This document shows, piece after piece, positions 1-7,649 of a DNA stretch of 64,000 bases. The notes beneath the pieces are model-generated. The model saw only the letters and a list, made by a program, of their open reading frames with translations, made no database searches and was not told the origin of the DNA. The DNA is from Xanthomonas sontii. GTDB lineage: Bacteria; Pseudomonadota; Gammaproteobacteria; Xanthomonadales; Xanthomonadaceae. Every line of letters begins with the position of its first letter. Positions within the stretch are counted from its first letter, which is position 1. The position numbers and the translations under genes were made by a program. The stretch is from positions 2,106,001-2,170,000 of the forward strand of contig NZ_CP132342.1 in the NCBI RefSeq assembly GCF_040529055.1. The letters run 5' to 3'.

Positions 1-886
1 AGCTGTCCACCGCATAGACTTCCAGCGCACCGCCCACCACCAGGTGCGTCCGGGAATTGATGTCGTAGGTGGTGCTGAGCCGCACGCTCTGGCCGGTGGT
101 GACGTTGCGCGTGTCCACGTTCCAGTTCGTGCAGGGCAGGCCGTTGTTGCAGGTGGCGTAGGTATCGCCGACGATCCGGTCGCCGGCCCTGGCCGCGATG
201 AAGTCGCTGTGCCACACCATGCCGTCCTGGCAGCAGTTCCAACTGCTCAGGTCCCAGCTGTCGTTGTAGCCGCGGTAGCCGAGCACCGGTTGCAGGATCG
301 TGGGATCGTCGCTCTGCATCCCCGGGAAGAAGTACACCGTCTGCTGCGCGACGTTGGTCGGGTTCTGTGGCACCGTCCAACTGGCCACGATGCGCCCCAT
401 CTTGTTGCCGGTCACGTCGATGGCCGACTGCACCCAGTCGTGTGTGATCGGCGGCGGCACCGCGCCGCGCGCGCGCGCTGCCCGCAGCGCCGCGCCAGCG
501 CGGATCGGCTGGCCGTCCAGGCCACGTCCGTCGGGGTGGACGCGGGTGCCGTTGGGGGTGAAGTTGTCCTGGGTGCAGGCCTGCGCCTGTTCGCGCACGC
601 CATCGGCATGCTGCAGGGCGCCGTCGGCGAGCACGCGATCGCTGCGATGGACCTGGCGCACGCAGGCCGGCGCGAAGTAGCCGAACGGCGTCTGGATGTA
701 GTCGTCGGGGACGTTGGTGGGCTTGTGCGCGGCGGGCAGGGCGCCGACCCGCGCCAGGCGGGCGTCGGGCGCGGCGGTCTGGGCCAGTGCGCTGGCGCTC
801 AGGCCGAGCAGGGGCAGCATCAGCAGCAGGGCGGCGTGCACGCAGCGGCGTGCGGACGAGGAAAACGGACGGATGTCGGAGTGCAT
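1..886 (-). CDS. Secreted protein of unrecognised family, C-terminus cut by window edge
   Basis: Reading leftward from an ATG at 886, the frame stays open for 295 codons to the window edge. Residues 1-36 form a signal peptide: basic start, a hydrophobic stretch around LLLMLPLLGLSASALA, and cleavage expected near ALA-QT. The exported part has a spacer region and then a domain starting near VQSAIDVTGNKMG with SWTVPQNP, YFFPGMQ and ILQPVLGYRG, plus paired cysteines (WNCC, CNNGLPC). I associate this SWTVP/YFFPG/ILQPVL pattern with secreted proteins of fungi and actinomycetes but cannot name a function. It is probably periplasmic or extracellular. The C-terminus is outside the window, so total length is unknown. 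Confidence 0.75.
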   Translation of the reverse strand, partial: MHSDIRPFSSSARRCVHAALLLMLPLLGLSASALAQTAAPDARLARVGALPAAHKPTNVPDDYIQTPFGYFAPACVRQVHRSDRVLADGALQHADGVREQAQACTQDNFTPNGTRVHPDGRGLDGQPIRAGAALRAARARGAVPPPITHDWVQSAIDVTGNKMGRIVASWTVPQNPTNVAQQTVYFFPGMQSDDPTILQPVLGYRGYNDSWDLSSWNCCQDGMVWHSDFIAARAGDRIVGDTYATCNNGLPCTNWNVDTRNVTTGQSVRLSTTYDINSRTHLVVGGALEVYAVDS

Positions 887-1304
887 GGGAATCGCCTTGT
901 CGTGAGAATGCGGAGTGCGTTCTCGGGAGCCCGCGGAGCACGGCGCTGCGCGATGCGGCGGCGCAGGCCATCGCAGGTATCCCGTCTGCGAAGCGAATGG
1001 CACGGTGATGGTGGGTCGATGGCGCCTGCATGGTGGCGGAAGGAGCGGCGACAATGGACCCGATGCGCACGCCAGGCTTGTCGGATTTGCGCATGCGCTG
1101 CCGCGAATTCCGCACGGTGGAAGGCGGGAGCGAACCACTTCACGGTGCGGCCGGAATGCGGGTTGCGCTTTGCGGTGCATGACGTAGACAAGTCTCGGGG
1201 CCGCGCTGCGTCATGCCGGGGCAGCCAGTGGGGCGCGGATGAGCGAAAATCCCCAAAGCGCGCCGTCCCGGGCGCGCGCCCCGTGCGTTTTCCAGGAGAG
1301 TCCC
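887..1304. other. Gene-free stretch between secreted protein and methyltransferase leader
   Basis: About 420 bp lie between the divergent starts of the secreted protein and the 1305 leader ORF. Open frames here are short and have no recognisable domain. It presumably holds two divergent promoters, but I could not pick convincing -35/-10 pairs. No tRNA, terminator or riboswitch motif was seen. Confidence 0.5.
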
Positions 1305-1376
1305 ATGCGTCATGCCCTTCGTTCCCGCTGTGCCGCGTCGGCGCGGTGCGCCTGCGCCGCGGGCGTGCGCCGATGA
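1305..1376 (+). CDS. Possible 23-residue leader ORF coupled to the RNA methyltransferase
   Basis: An ATG at 1305 has a good ribosome binding site (AGGAGAG, 1294-1300, 4 nt spacing) and opens a 23-codon frame rich in Arg, Ala and Cys. Its TGA (1374-1376) overlaps the ATG at 1373 of the downstream methyltransferase as ATGA. The methyltransferase ATG has no good Shine-Dalgarno of its own, so translation may enter through this short ORF. The product resembles no family I know and could simply be a translational entry device. GC-rich DNA yields such frames by chance, so confidence is limited. Confidence 0.35.
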   Translation: MRHALRSRCAASARCACAAGVRR

Positions 1377-2212
1377 CCTCGCCCTGGGGCAACCGCCCGC
1401 GCGGTGGGAATCCCCCCTCTCCCCCCGGGAGAGGGGCCGGGGGCGAGGGTGCGGCGGCGACCAACCGCAACGAACTGCGCCTCTACGGCCTCAACGCGGT
1501 GCGCGCGGTGTACGCGCGGCGGCCGGAGGCGATCCGCAAGCTGTACCTGAGCGAGGCGCGGATCCCGGCATTGCAGCCGCTGCTGAAGTGGTGCGTGGCC
1601 AACCGGGTCGGCTACCGCGTGGTGGACGAGGCCGATCTGCACAAGCTCGCCGCCAGCAGCCACCACGAGGGCGTGGTCGCCGACGTGCTGCGCGTCGCGC
1701 CGCTGGCCCTGGCCGACTGGCTGCAGGCGCTGGCGCCGGGTCCGGCGCTGGCGCTGTGGCTGGATGGCGTGGGCAATCCGCACAATTTCGGCGCGATCCT
1801 GCGCTCGGCGGCGCACTTCGGCGTGGGCGCGATCCTGTTGCCGGAGCAGGCCGCACTGGCGCTGTCCGGTGCTGCCGCGCGCGTGGCCGAGGGCGGCGCC
1901 GAGGCGGTGCCGCTGGTGCGGCTGCCGCCCACGATGCAGGCGCAGGCGCAATTGCGCGGCGCGGGCTTCGCCCTCGCGGCGACGCTGGTGGACGGCGGCG
2001 ACGATCTGTTCGCCAGTGCCTTGCCGCAGCGCCTGGTCTACGTGATGGGCGCCGAGAGCGACGGGATGGACCGCGACTTCGCGCAGGCCTGCGATCTGCG
2101 CCTGTCCATCCCCGGCAGCGGCGCGGTGGAAAGCCTCAACGTCGCCGCCGCCACCGCGGTGTTGCTGGGCACCTGGCGCAGCCGGCATCCGCACGGGCGT
2201 GCGGCGCGCTGA
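1373..2212 (+). CDS. TrmH/SpoU-family RNA 2'-O-methyltransferase
   Basis: A 279-residue SPOUT methyltransferase that transfers methyl from SAM to a ribose 2'-OH of rRNA or tRNA. An N-terminal SpoU substrate-binding domain (about residues 30-105, LYGLNAVRAVYARRPEAIRK) precedes the knotted catalytic domain with all three motifs: NPHNFGAILRSA, VMGAESDGMDRDF, and IPGSGAVESLNVAAATAVLL. The start at 1373 is chosen because it overlaps the stop of a leader ORF with a strong RBS. Residues about 14-26 are encoded by a dispersed palindromic repeat. The family includes RlmB and the E. coli YfiF type; the length and stand-alone setting fit the latter, so I give no symbol. Confidence 0.88.
   Translation: MTSPWGNRPRGGNPPSPPGRGAGGEGAAATNRNELRLYGLNAVRAVYARRPEAIRKLYLSEARIPALQPLLKWCVANRVGYRVVDEADLHKLAASSHHEGVVADVLRVAPLALADWLQALAPGPALALWLDGVGNPHNFGAILRSAAHFGVGAILLPEQAALALSGAAARVAEGGAEAVPLVRLPPTMQAQAQLRGAGFALAATLVDGGDDLFASALPQRLVYVMGAESDGMDRDFAQACDLRLSIPGSGAVESLNVAAATAVLLGTWRSRHPHGRAAR
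1408..1450. repeat. Dispersed palindromic repeat inside a coding region
   Basis: CCCCTCTCCC (1414-1423) and GGGAGAGGGG (1427-1436) form a perfect 10-bp stem with a 3-nt loop, followed by CCGGGGGCGAGGGT. Palindromes of this type are scattered between genes in many xanthomonads and burkholderias. Here it is read in frame and gives a Pro/Gly-rich segment (SPPGRGAGGEG) in the N-terminal tail of the methyltransferase. Confidence 0.7.
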
Positions 2213-2418
2213 GCACGGCGTCACGCGCTGAGAGGCGGCTGCATTTGGCTACGCAATAGTGTGCGCGCCGGCCGGTTTCGGGTTTGCGAGGGGCCTGCCG
2301 GCGGCGTAGCGTGCAGGCGCGCCTCGCCGATGCGATCGCGCCACGCGCGCTGGCGTCGGCGAAACCGCGCAGTCCCCCGCCCGAAAGGGCCATCGTCACT
2401 CCTGCGGAGATGTCGCTC

Positions 2419-2499
2419 ATGAAGCTGCTGTTCTCCATCAAGCACCTGCTGTCGTCGAAGAAGCCGCTGAAGTCGTACGCCTGGTACATCTGGTACTGA
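2419..2499 (+). CDS. Atropopeptide-type RiPP precursor with AWYIWY core
   Basis: A 26-residue peptide: a short basic, hydrophobic leader (MKLLFSIKHLLSSKKPLKSY) followed by the last six residues AWYIWY. From memory, Ala-Trp-Tyr-Ile-Trp-Tyr is exactly the backbone of tryptorubin A, an actinobacterial RiPP in which a P450 forms aryl C-C and C-N links between Trp and Tyr side chains. The ATG at 2419 has GGAG (2406-2409) 9 nt upstream; an in-frame ATG at 2410 lacks a properly placed RBS. The frame is open upstream to 2284, but that part is low-complexity Arg/Ala sequence typical of chance frames. A P450 gene starts 88 bp downstream on the same strand. No dedicated leader protease or exporter is adjacent, so leader removal would rely on a housekeeping peptidase. 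Confidence 0.9.
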   Translation: MKLLFSIKHLLSSKKPLKSYAWYIWY

Positions 2500-2587
2500 G
2501 CGTCGTGTGCGATGCCGCGCGGCATGCCGTGCGGCCGGTGCCCGGCGGACGCACTGCGCCGGGCGTCGTTCCTCCAGGAGACTGGCG

Positions 2588-3661
2588 ATGTCCGCCACCA
2601 TGGTCGACCGCGATGCGCGCGCCACGGTCTTCGCGCCGCGTCTGCAGGCGTTGCTGCGCGCGCATGTGGGGCAGGACGCGTTCCGCCTGGATGCCGACAC
2701 GGTCGGTGTCGCCGGCGCCGCGCTGAGCGACCGCCTGCTCGCCGCCCGGCCCGCCACCGAACACGAACGGCCGACCTTCAAGCCGTTGCACGGCCGCTCG
2801 ATCGCGCGCAGCGAAGCGGCGAAACTGATGCAGGCGATCGGCCGCGACGTGCGCGAGGCGCTGAAGCGTCCGCCGCCGCCCACGCTCGATCTGTCCGGCC
2901 CATGGCCGCACATCGGCCATGTCTATCTGCGCGACCTGCTGCTCGGCGGCGACCCGTGGCGGCTGCGCCTGCTGATGGACCGCACCCTGGAACTGACGCC
3001 GCGCCTGACCTGGGCGGTGATCGCCGCCGGCGCGCTCGCACCGCTGGCGCCGGGCGCGGAGGCCTCGGCGTTGGCCACGCTGTTGTCCGCGGCCGATGGC
3101 TACCGCGCGCGCCGCGATGCGATGGGCCTGTACCGGCGCACCGCCGCGCCGGTGTGCTTCACCATTTCCACGCTGGTCGCCAACGCGCTGTGGCTGGGGT
3201 CGCCGTTCGACGCGCGCGCCTGCAACCGCAACATCCTCTACGAAACCCTGCGCCTGCTGCCGCCGTCCTGGAACATCCTGCGCAATGCCTCGCCCGAGTA
3301 CGGTGCGCTGGATCCGCGTATCGGCGCCGCCGACGACGTGCTGGTGCTGCCCTTGCTCAGCCATCGCGATCCGGCGCTGTGGGAGGAGCCGGAGGCGTTC
3401 CGGCCCGAGCGCTGGGACGGCGTGGATCCCGATGCGTTGCCCGGCTACCTGCCGTTCGGCCATGCCTCCGAGCGCTGCTGGGGCCGGCACATGGTCATGC
3501 CGCTGGCGGAGCGGCTACTGGACCTGCTGCGCGGTCAGGACCTGGTCGCGGACCCGCAGCAGCGTCGCGCCACTGTGCCGTTGACCGGGCTGCTCGGTGT
3601 GGCCCAGGTCGACGTGATCCGGCACGCGCGCGCGCGAAGCGTTGCCTGCCGCACGCGGTGA
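2588..3661 (+). CDS. Divergent cytochrome P450, probable cross-linking enzyme for the AWYIWY peptide
   Basis: A 357-residue P450, shorter than the usual roughly 400. Visible landmarks: the K-helix ExxR (ETLR, E219-R222), the meander FRPERW, and the heme loop FGHASERCWG with the thiolate ligand C297. Two features are unusual: the heme loop has Ala and Glu where the family normally has Gly and Arg/His, and the I-helix region (RTAAPVCFTIST) lacks the acid-Thr pair used for oxygen activation. It is predicted to be soluble. The start at 2588 is fixed by CCAGGAG (2574-2580) 7 nt upstream. Adjacency to the AWYIWY precursor implies oxidative Trp/Tyr cross-linking. No ferredoxin or reductase is next to it, so electrons must come from elsewhere. 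Confidence 0.92.
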   Translation: MSATMVDRDARATVFAPRLQALLRAHVGQDAFRLDADTVGVAGAALSDRLLAARPATEHERPTFKPLHGRSIARSEAAKLMQAIGRDVREALKRPPPPTLDLSGPWPHIGHVYLRDLLLGGDPWRLRLLMDRTLELTPRLTWAVIAAGALAPLAPGAEASALATLLSAADGYRARRDAMGLYRRTAAPVCFTISTLVANALWLGSPFDARACNRNILYETLRLLPPSWNILRNASPEYGALDPRIGAADDVLVLPLLSHRDPALWEEPEAFRPERWDGVDPDALPGYLPFGHASERCWGRHMVMPLAERLLDLLRGQDLVADPQQRRATVPLTGLLGVAQVDVIRHARARSVACRTR

Positions 3662-3667
3662 CGGCGC

Positions 3668-4717
3668 TCAGCGCGGGGCGGGCGGCGCGGTGGACCCGCG
3701 CGTGACCAGGGTGTAGTCCAGCACCTGATGGGTACCGCGGCTGGGCAGTCCGTCGCGGCGTTGGCGAATTTCGCCGAGCAGCAGCGTCACCGCGGCCCTG
3801 CCCATCGCCGCGACCGGCTGGTGGATGGTGGTCAGCTCCGGCCAGATCGTGGTGGCCACCGGCGTGTCGTCGAAACCGGCGATCGACAGATCCTCGGGCA
3901 CGCGCAGGCGCAGTCCGTGCGCGATCGCCAGCGCTGCCGCGGCCATGTCGTCGTTGCTGCACAGGATCGCGCTGGGACGCGGGGCGACCTGCAGCAACGC
4001 AGTGGCCGCGAGCAGGCCGGAGCGGTAGGTGAACAGGCCTTCGGCCACGCGCTCCGGCGCCACCGTCAGCCCGGCCCCGGCCATGGTGTCGAAGAACGCG
4101 CGGCTGCGCAGCGCGCTGGGCGTGTGCCCGGGATCGCCGCTGACGAAGCCGATGTCGCGGTGGCCCAGGTCGAGCAGATGTCGGGTGAGCGCGCACGCCG
4201 CCTGGTAGTCGTCGATGCGCACCGAGCTGACCCCGGGCATCGGTGCGCCGGTGGCGACCGCCACCAGCGGAATGCCGCGCGCATCCAGTTCGGCGATGGT
4301 CTGCCGCGCATCGCACAGCGGCGGCGGCAGGATCAGGCCATCGGCACCGGCCTCAAGCAGGCGTTCGGTGGCGGCGCGCTGGCTGTCGCTGTCGTCGCTC
4401 TTTTCCACCAGCACCTGGCAGCCTTCCAGGCTGCTCTGCTCGAGCATGCCGAGCATGAACTGGTTGAGGTAGGCCGCGCTGGGATTGCTGTAGAGAACGC
4501 CGATGCGCGCCAGTCCTGCGGTGCGCAGCGAGCGGCCGGCGAGGTTGGGGCGGTAGCCGAGCGCCTTGATCGACGCTTCGACGCGCTCGCGCATGGTAGC
4601 GCTCACGCGCGGGTGGCGATTGATCACGCGCGAAGCAGTCATCGGCGACACGCCCGCATGGCGGGCTACATCCAGCAACGTCACCGCTGAGCCCGCGCGA
4701 CGTTGCCGTATGCCCAT
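3668..4717 (-). CDS. LacI/GalR-family transcriptional regulator
   Basis: A 349-residue repressor-type protein. The N-terminal helix-turn-helix and hinge (TLLDVARHAGVSPMTASRVIN through LGYRPNLAGRSLRT) are followed by a periplasmic-binding-protein-like sensor domain (GVLYSNPSAAYLNQFMLGML, DGLILPPPL, SVRIDDYQAA, AILCSNDDMAAAALA, SIAGFDDTPVATTIWPELTTI). LacI proteins usually bind a sugar or nucleoside and control carbohydrate genes. The ATG at 4717 has AGGA about 7 nt upstream; the in-frame TTG just before it is less likely. It converges on the P450 gene with only 6 bp between stops. No sugar-utilisation operon is adjacent, so the target is unclear; it could be the P450 locus or a distant one. 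Confidence 0.9.
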   Translation of the reverse strand: MGIRQRRAGSAVTLLDVARHAGVSPMTASRVINRHPRVSATMRERVEASIKALGYRPNLAGRSLRTAGLARIGVLYSNPSAAYLNQFMLGMLEQSSLEGCQVLVEKSDDSDSQRAATERLLEAGADGLILPPPLCDARQTIAELDARGIPLVAVATGAPMPGVSSVRIDDYQAACALTRHLLDLGHRDIGFVSGDPGHTPSALRSRAFFDTMAGAGLTVAPERVAEGLFTYRSGLLAATALLQVAPRPSAILCSNDDMAAAALAIAHGLRLRVPEDLSIAGFDDTPVATTIWPELTTIHQPVAAMGRAAVTLLLGEIRQRRDGLPSRGTHQVLDYTLVTRGSTAPPAPR

Positions 4718-4782
4718 CAAAGGTCCTGGCGCTGCTGCGGAGGGGAAGCCCCTGCGCGCGTCCTGCGCAGGTCCGGTTTACT

Positions 4783-6198
4783 TTACTCCCTGGGCGGTTC
4801 CACTGTCTTGGCCTGGCTGCCGAAACCGCCGTCGGCCTGCGCCGCCAGATATGCGAACACCGCATACGCGGCGACGTTCTGCGCCAGCGCCTTCGGGTCG
4901 ATCTTGTCCAGGGTGTCGTCGGCGGTGTGATGCAGATCGAAGTAATCGCTGCCGTCCTGCGCCAGCCAGGCCCAGGCGCCGCCCTTGGCGGCGAGCGGAC
5001 CGACGTCCGGGCCGGGGCCGCCGGCGTCCGGCGCATAGGCGATGCCGAGCGGCGCCAGCGCCTCGGCGATCTGCCGGGTCGCCGCGCGCGAGCCGGCGGC
5101 ATCGCCGGAGCCGGTGTTGAAGGCATAGATGCGGCCGGCGCCGAAGTCGCTCTCGGCGGCGATCTGGTGCCGCGCCACGTCCTTGGCATGCGCCTGCGCG
5201 TAGGCCTTGCCGCCGTACAGACCCTGCTCCTCGTTGGCGAAGGCGATCACGCGGATGCTGCGCTTGGGCGCCTGCTTGAGCTGGCCGATCAGATGCCCGG
5301 CGGCCATGCTGATCGCCACGCCGGCGCCGTCGTCGATCGCGCCGGTGCCCAGGTCCCAGGAATCCAGGTGCCCGCCGATCAGCACCACCTCGTTCGGCAG
5401 CGTGCGCCCGGTGATCTGCCCGATCACGTTGTAGGAGGTGGCGGTGCCGTCCCAGCCGCAGTCCAGCGCCAGGCGCAGGCGTACCGGGCCGCGCGCGAGC
5501 AGGCGCGCCAGCTGGTTGGCGTCGGGCACCGACAGCGCCGCCGCCGGCACCGGCGTCAGTCCTTCGTCGAAGCGGGTGATGCCGGTATGCGGCACGCGGT
5601 GCGAATCGGTGCCGGCCGAGCGCATCACGAAGCCGATCGCGCCCTTGCGGATCGCTTCGGACGGCCCCTTGCTGCGCACCGCGCCGCCGTTGCCGTAGTC
5701 CTTGCCATCGCGGGTGCGCAGCATCTGGTAATCGACGAAGGCGATCTTGCCGCGCAGCGCATCGGCCGGCGCCGCCTGCAACGCGGCCAGGTCGGCGAAG
5801 CGCACCACCTCGGCCTCGACCGTGCCGCCGGGGCTGCCGCCCAGCGCGGTGACGGTGAGCGGTTGCGCATGCGCGCCGAGCACCTGCGCGTGTTCGCTGC
5901 GCCGCTCCCATTTCGGGAACGTCACCGGCTCGGTCCACACCTTGTCGAAGCCGAGTGCCTTGAATTTCGCCGTGGCCCAGGCCACCGCGCGTGCATCGGC
6001 CTCGCTGCCCGCCATCCGCGGGCCGATCTCGGTGGTCAGCGACTCGACCACCTTCCAGCCGGTGTCGTCGGCCAGTGCCCGCTCGCGCAAGGCCGCCGCG
6101 TCGCGGAGTGCCGCCTCCGGGATGCGCGTGGCCTCGGCGGCAACCGCAGGAGAGGACAGACTCAGCACAGCAGCGATGACGACGGCAAGACGACGCAT
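4783..6198 (-). CDS. Exported M28-family zinc aminopeptidase with PA domain
   Basis: A 471-residue protein beginning with a signal peptide (MRRLAVVIAAVLSLSSPAVAA). A protease-associated insert (about 120-270) is followed by an M28 catalytic domain with dinuclear zinc ligands: GGHLDSWD (His, Asp), DDGAG (bridging Asp), NEEQGL (catalytic and metal Glu), ESDFGA (Asp) and DLHHTADDT (His). Such enzymes trim N-terminal residues from peptides in the periplasm or outside the cell. The ATG at 6198 places the signal peptide at the start; the upstream ATG at 6216 would add six residues. It lies upstream of the LacI gene on the same strand, 65 bp away. A role in trimming the AWYIWY peptide is conceivable but unsupported. 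Confidence 0.92.
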   Translation of the reverse strand: MRRLAVVIAAVLSLSSPAVAAEATRIPEAALRDAAALRERALADDTGWKVVESLTTEIGPRMAGSEADARAVAWATAKFKALGFDKVWTEPVTFPKWERRSEHAQVLGAHAQPLTVTALGGSPGGTVEAEVVRFADLAALQAAPADALRGKIAFVDYQMLRTRDGKDYGNGGAVRSKGPSEAIRKGAIGFVMRSAGTDSHRVPHTGITRFDEGLTPVPAAALSVPDANQLARLLARGPVRLRLALDCGWDGTATSYNVIGQITGRTLPNEVVLIGGHLDSWDLGTGAIDDGAGVAISMAAGHLIGQLKQAPKRSIRVIAFANEEQGLYGGKAYAQAHAKDVARHQIAAESDFGAGRIYAFNTGSGDAAGSRAATRQIAEALAPLGIAYAPDAGGPGPDVGPLAAKGGAWAWLAQDGSDYFDLHHTADDTLDKIDPKALAQNVAAYAVFAYLAAQADGGFGSQAKTVEPPRE

Positions 6199-6294
6199 GG
6201 AAAACTCCGCGGACACAGGAACCGCGAGCTTAGCAGTGCCTCACCGCCGTGCACGGCGCGGCCTCCATGGCGGAAGCCGCGTGTGCCGTCGCGC

Positions 6295-6714
6295 TTACTC
6301 CGGGCGCGGCTCGTGCTTGAGCGAATCGCGGATCTCGCGCAGCAGCAGCACTTCCTCGGTCGGGGCCTTCGGCGCCGGTGGTTCCTTGCGGGCGATGCGG
6401 TTGATCGCCTTGACCAGCATGAAGATGGCGAAGGCCACGATCACGAACTGGATGATGGTGTTGAGGAAATCGCCGATGCCGATCACCACGGCCGGTACCG
6501 GCTTGCCGGCCGCGTCCACCGTCGCCGCCTTCAGCGTCCATGCCCAGCGCGAGAAATCCACGCCGCCCACGAGCAATCCGATCGGCGGCATGATGATCTT
6601 CTCGACCAGCGCGGTGACGATCTTGCCGAACGCGGCACCGAGCACCACGCCGACCGCCAGGTCCAGCACGTTGCCGCGCATGGCGAATTCCTTGAATTCG
6701 CGGATCATGCTCAT
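6295..6714 (-). CDS. mscL: Large-conductance mechanosensitive channel MscL
   Basis: A 139-residue inner-membrane protein matching MscL in length and layout. The N-terminal amphipathic helix ([23 protein letters not shown]), pore-lining TM1 ([22 protein letters not shown]), periplasmic loop, TM2 ([20 protein letters not shown]) and charged cytoplasmic C-terminal helix are all present. It forms a homopentamer that opens under membrane tension and releases solutes on osmotic downshock. A strong ribosome binding site (AGAGGAG) precedes the ATG by 5 nt. It is a single gene between the M28 peptidase and the FAA hydrolase. Confidence 0.97.
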   Translation of the reverse strand: MSMIREFKEFAMRGNVLDLAVGVVLGAAFGKIVTALVEKIIMPPIGLLVGGVDFSRWAWTLKAATVDAAGKPVPAVVIGIGDFLNTIIQFVIVAFAIFMLVKAINRIARKEPPAPKAPTEEVLLLREIRDSLKHEPRPE

Positions 6715-6823
6715 CGGGACTCCTCTCTTGTCAGTGCGGGCCTGTCGCCGCGGCGCTAGCCTAGCGCAGTCGCCGTGGTGGTCGAATCACAGGCGCGCGT
6801 ATGTCGCGCGACAGGCGTGCCCC

Positions 6824-7531
6824 TTAGCCGACGATGCGGCCGTGCCGCTCGGCCACGTTCTCCAGGCGCGCGCTGAAGCGGTCACCCGGGCGCAGCGCGG
6901 CCACGCCGGCCGGCGTGCCCATGAACACCAGGTCGCCGGCGCGCAGCGCGAACAGCTTGGACAGTTCGTGCAGGATCTCCGGCACATTCCAGATCATCTG
7001 CTCCAGCAGCGATTGCTGGCGCACCTCGCCGTTGACTTCCAGCGAGAGGTTCAAGGCCTCCAGCGCCCCGACCTCGCCAGCCGGGATCAGCTCGCTGATC
7101 GGCGCGGAGGCGTCGAAGCCCTTGGCGATGTCCCACGGCAGGCCCTTGGCCTTGGCCGCGGCCTGCAGGTCGCGACGGGTCAGGTCCAGGCCCACGCCGT
7201 AAGCCAGGATCAGGGCCTCGGCGCCGTCCACCGGCAGCACGCCGGCGGGCGCGTCCTGGCCCAGCGCCACCACCAGTTCGACCTCGTGGTGCAGATCCTC
7301 GGTCGCGGACGGGTAGGGGATGGCGTCGTCGCCGATCACCAGCGCATCGGCCGGTTTCATGAAGAAGGTCGGCTGGCCGCGCTCGGCCTTCGAGGCCGGC
7401 GCACTGGCGCCCATCTCGCGCGCGTGATCGGCGAAGTTGCGACCCACGCAGTAGATGCGATGCACCGGAAACAGGCCCTGCCCACGCACGGGAACGCGCG
7501 GAGCCTCGGCAGCGGCGAACAGATCTTTCAT
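6824..7531 (-). CDS. Fumarylacetoacetate hydrolase (FAH) family protein
   Basis: A 235-residue single-domain member of the FAH superfamily. IYCVGRNFADHAREMG, the metal-binding triad region HHEVELVVALG (E-x-E), and YGVGLDLTRRDLQ are diagnostic, followed by KGFDASAPIS and FMGTPAGVAALRPGD. Relatives cleave or decarboxylate 2-oxo acids (fumarylpyruvate and acylpyruvate hydrolases, oxaloacetate decarboxylases) with Mg or Mn in the cytosol. The length fits acylpyruvase-type enzymes better than the tyrosine-pathway fumarylacetoacetase. Two close ATGs exist (7537 and 7531); 7531 (MKDLF) is preferred by the expected family start. No catabolic operon is adjacent, so the substrate is unknown. Confidence 0.92.
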   Translation of the reverse strand: MKDLFAAAEAPRVPVRGQGLFPVHRIYCVGRNFADHAREMGASAPASKAERGQPTFFMKPADALVIGDDAIPYPSATEDLHHEVELVVALGQDAPAGVLPVDGAEALILAYGVGLDLTRRDLQAAAKAKGLPWDIAKGFDASAPISELIPAGEVGALEALNLSLEVNGEVRQQSLLEQMIWNVPEILHELSKLFALRAGDLVFMGTPAGVAALRPGDRFSARLENVAERHGRIVG

Positions 7532-7616
7532 GAGCATGCATCCAACGAGAGGGGATGCAGCAGTTTAGCGGGTCGGGTTCAACCCGATTCCAACAGGGAA
7601 GCGGATGTCGCTCTCG

Positions 7617-7645
7617 CGATTCCCCAATCCCGATTCCCCATTCCC
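7617..7645. repeat. GGGAATC-type intergenic repeat
   Basis: Tandem degenerate units of CGATTCCCC/ATTCCC lie directly after the stop of the 90-residue membrane protein. Sequences of the same family occur at 10375-10492 and 37168-37370 in this window. Confidence 0.7.
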
Positions 7646-7649
7646 AGCT

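Noticed and set aside
44..1372. Very long plus-strand open frame running into the methyltransferase
   Set aside because: Its first 440 codons are Arg/Ala/Val-rich antisense of the real secreted-protein gene and of the gene-free stretch; recognisable methyltransferase sequence begins only after 1373.
2284..2418. N-terminal extension of the AWYIWY peptide to 71 residues
   Set aside because: The extension is low-complexity (MRGACRRRSVQARLADAIAP...) with no RBS, whereas ATG 2419 has GGAG at 9 nt.
2213..2418. Promoter upstream of the AWYIWY precursor (TTGGCT at 2245-2250)
   Set aside because: No acceptable -10 hexamer at 16-18 nt; the neighbouring sequence is too GC-rich to call.
4927..6759. 610-codon plus-strand frame
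   Set aside because: It is antisense to the M28 peptidase and mscL, which have clear motifs; the plus frame has no domain.
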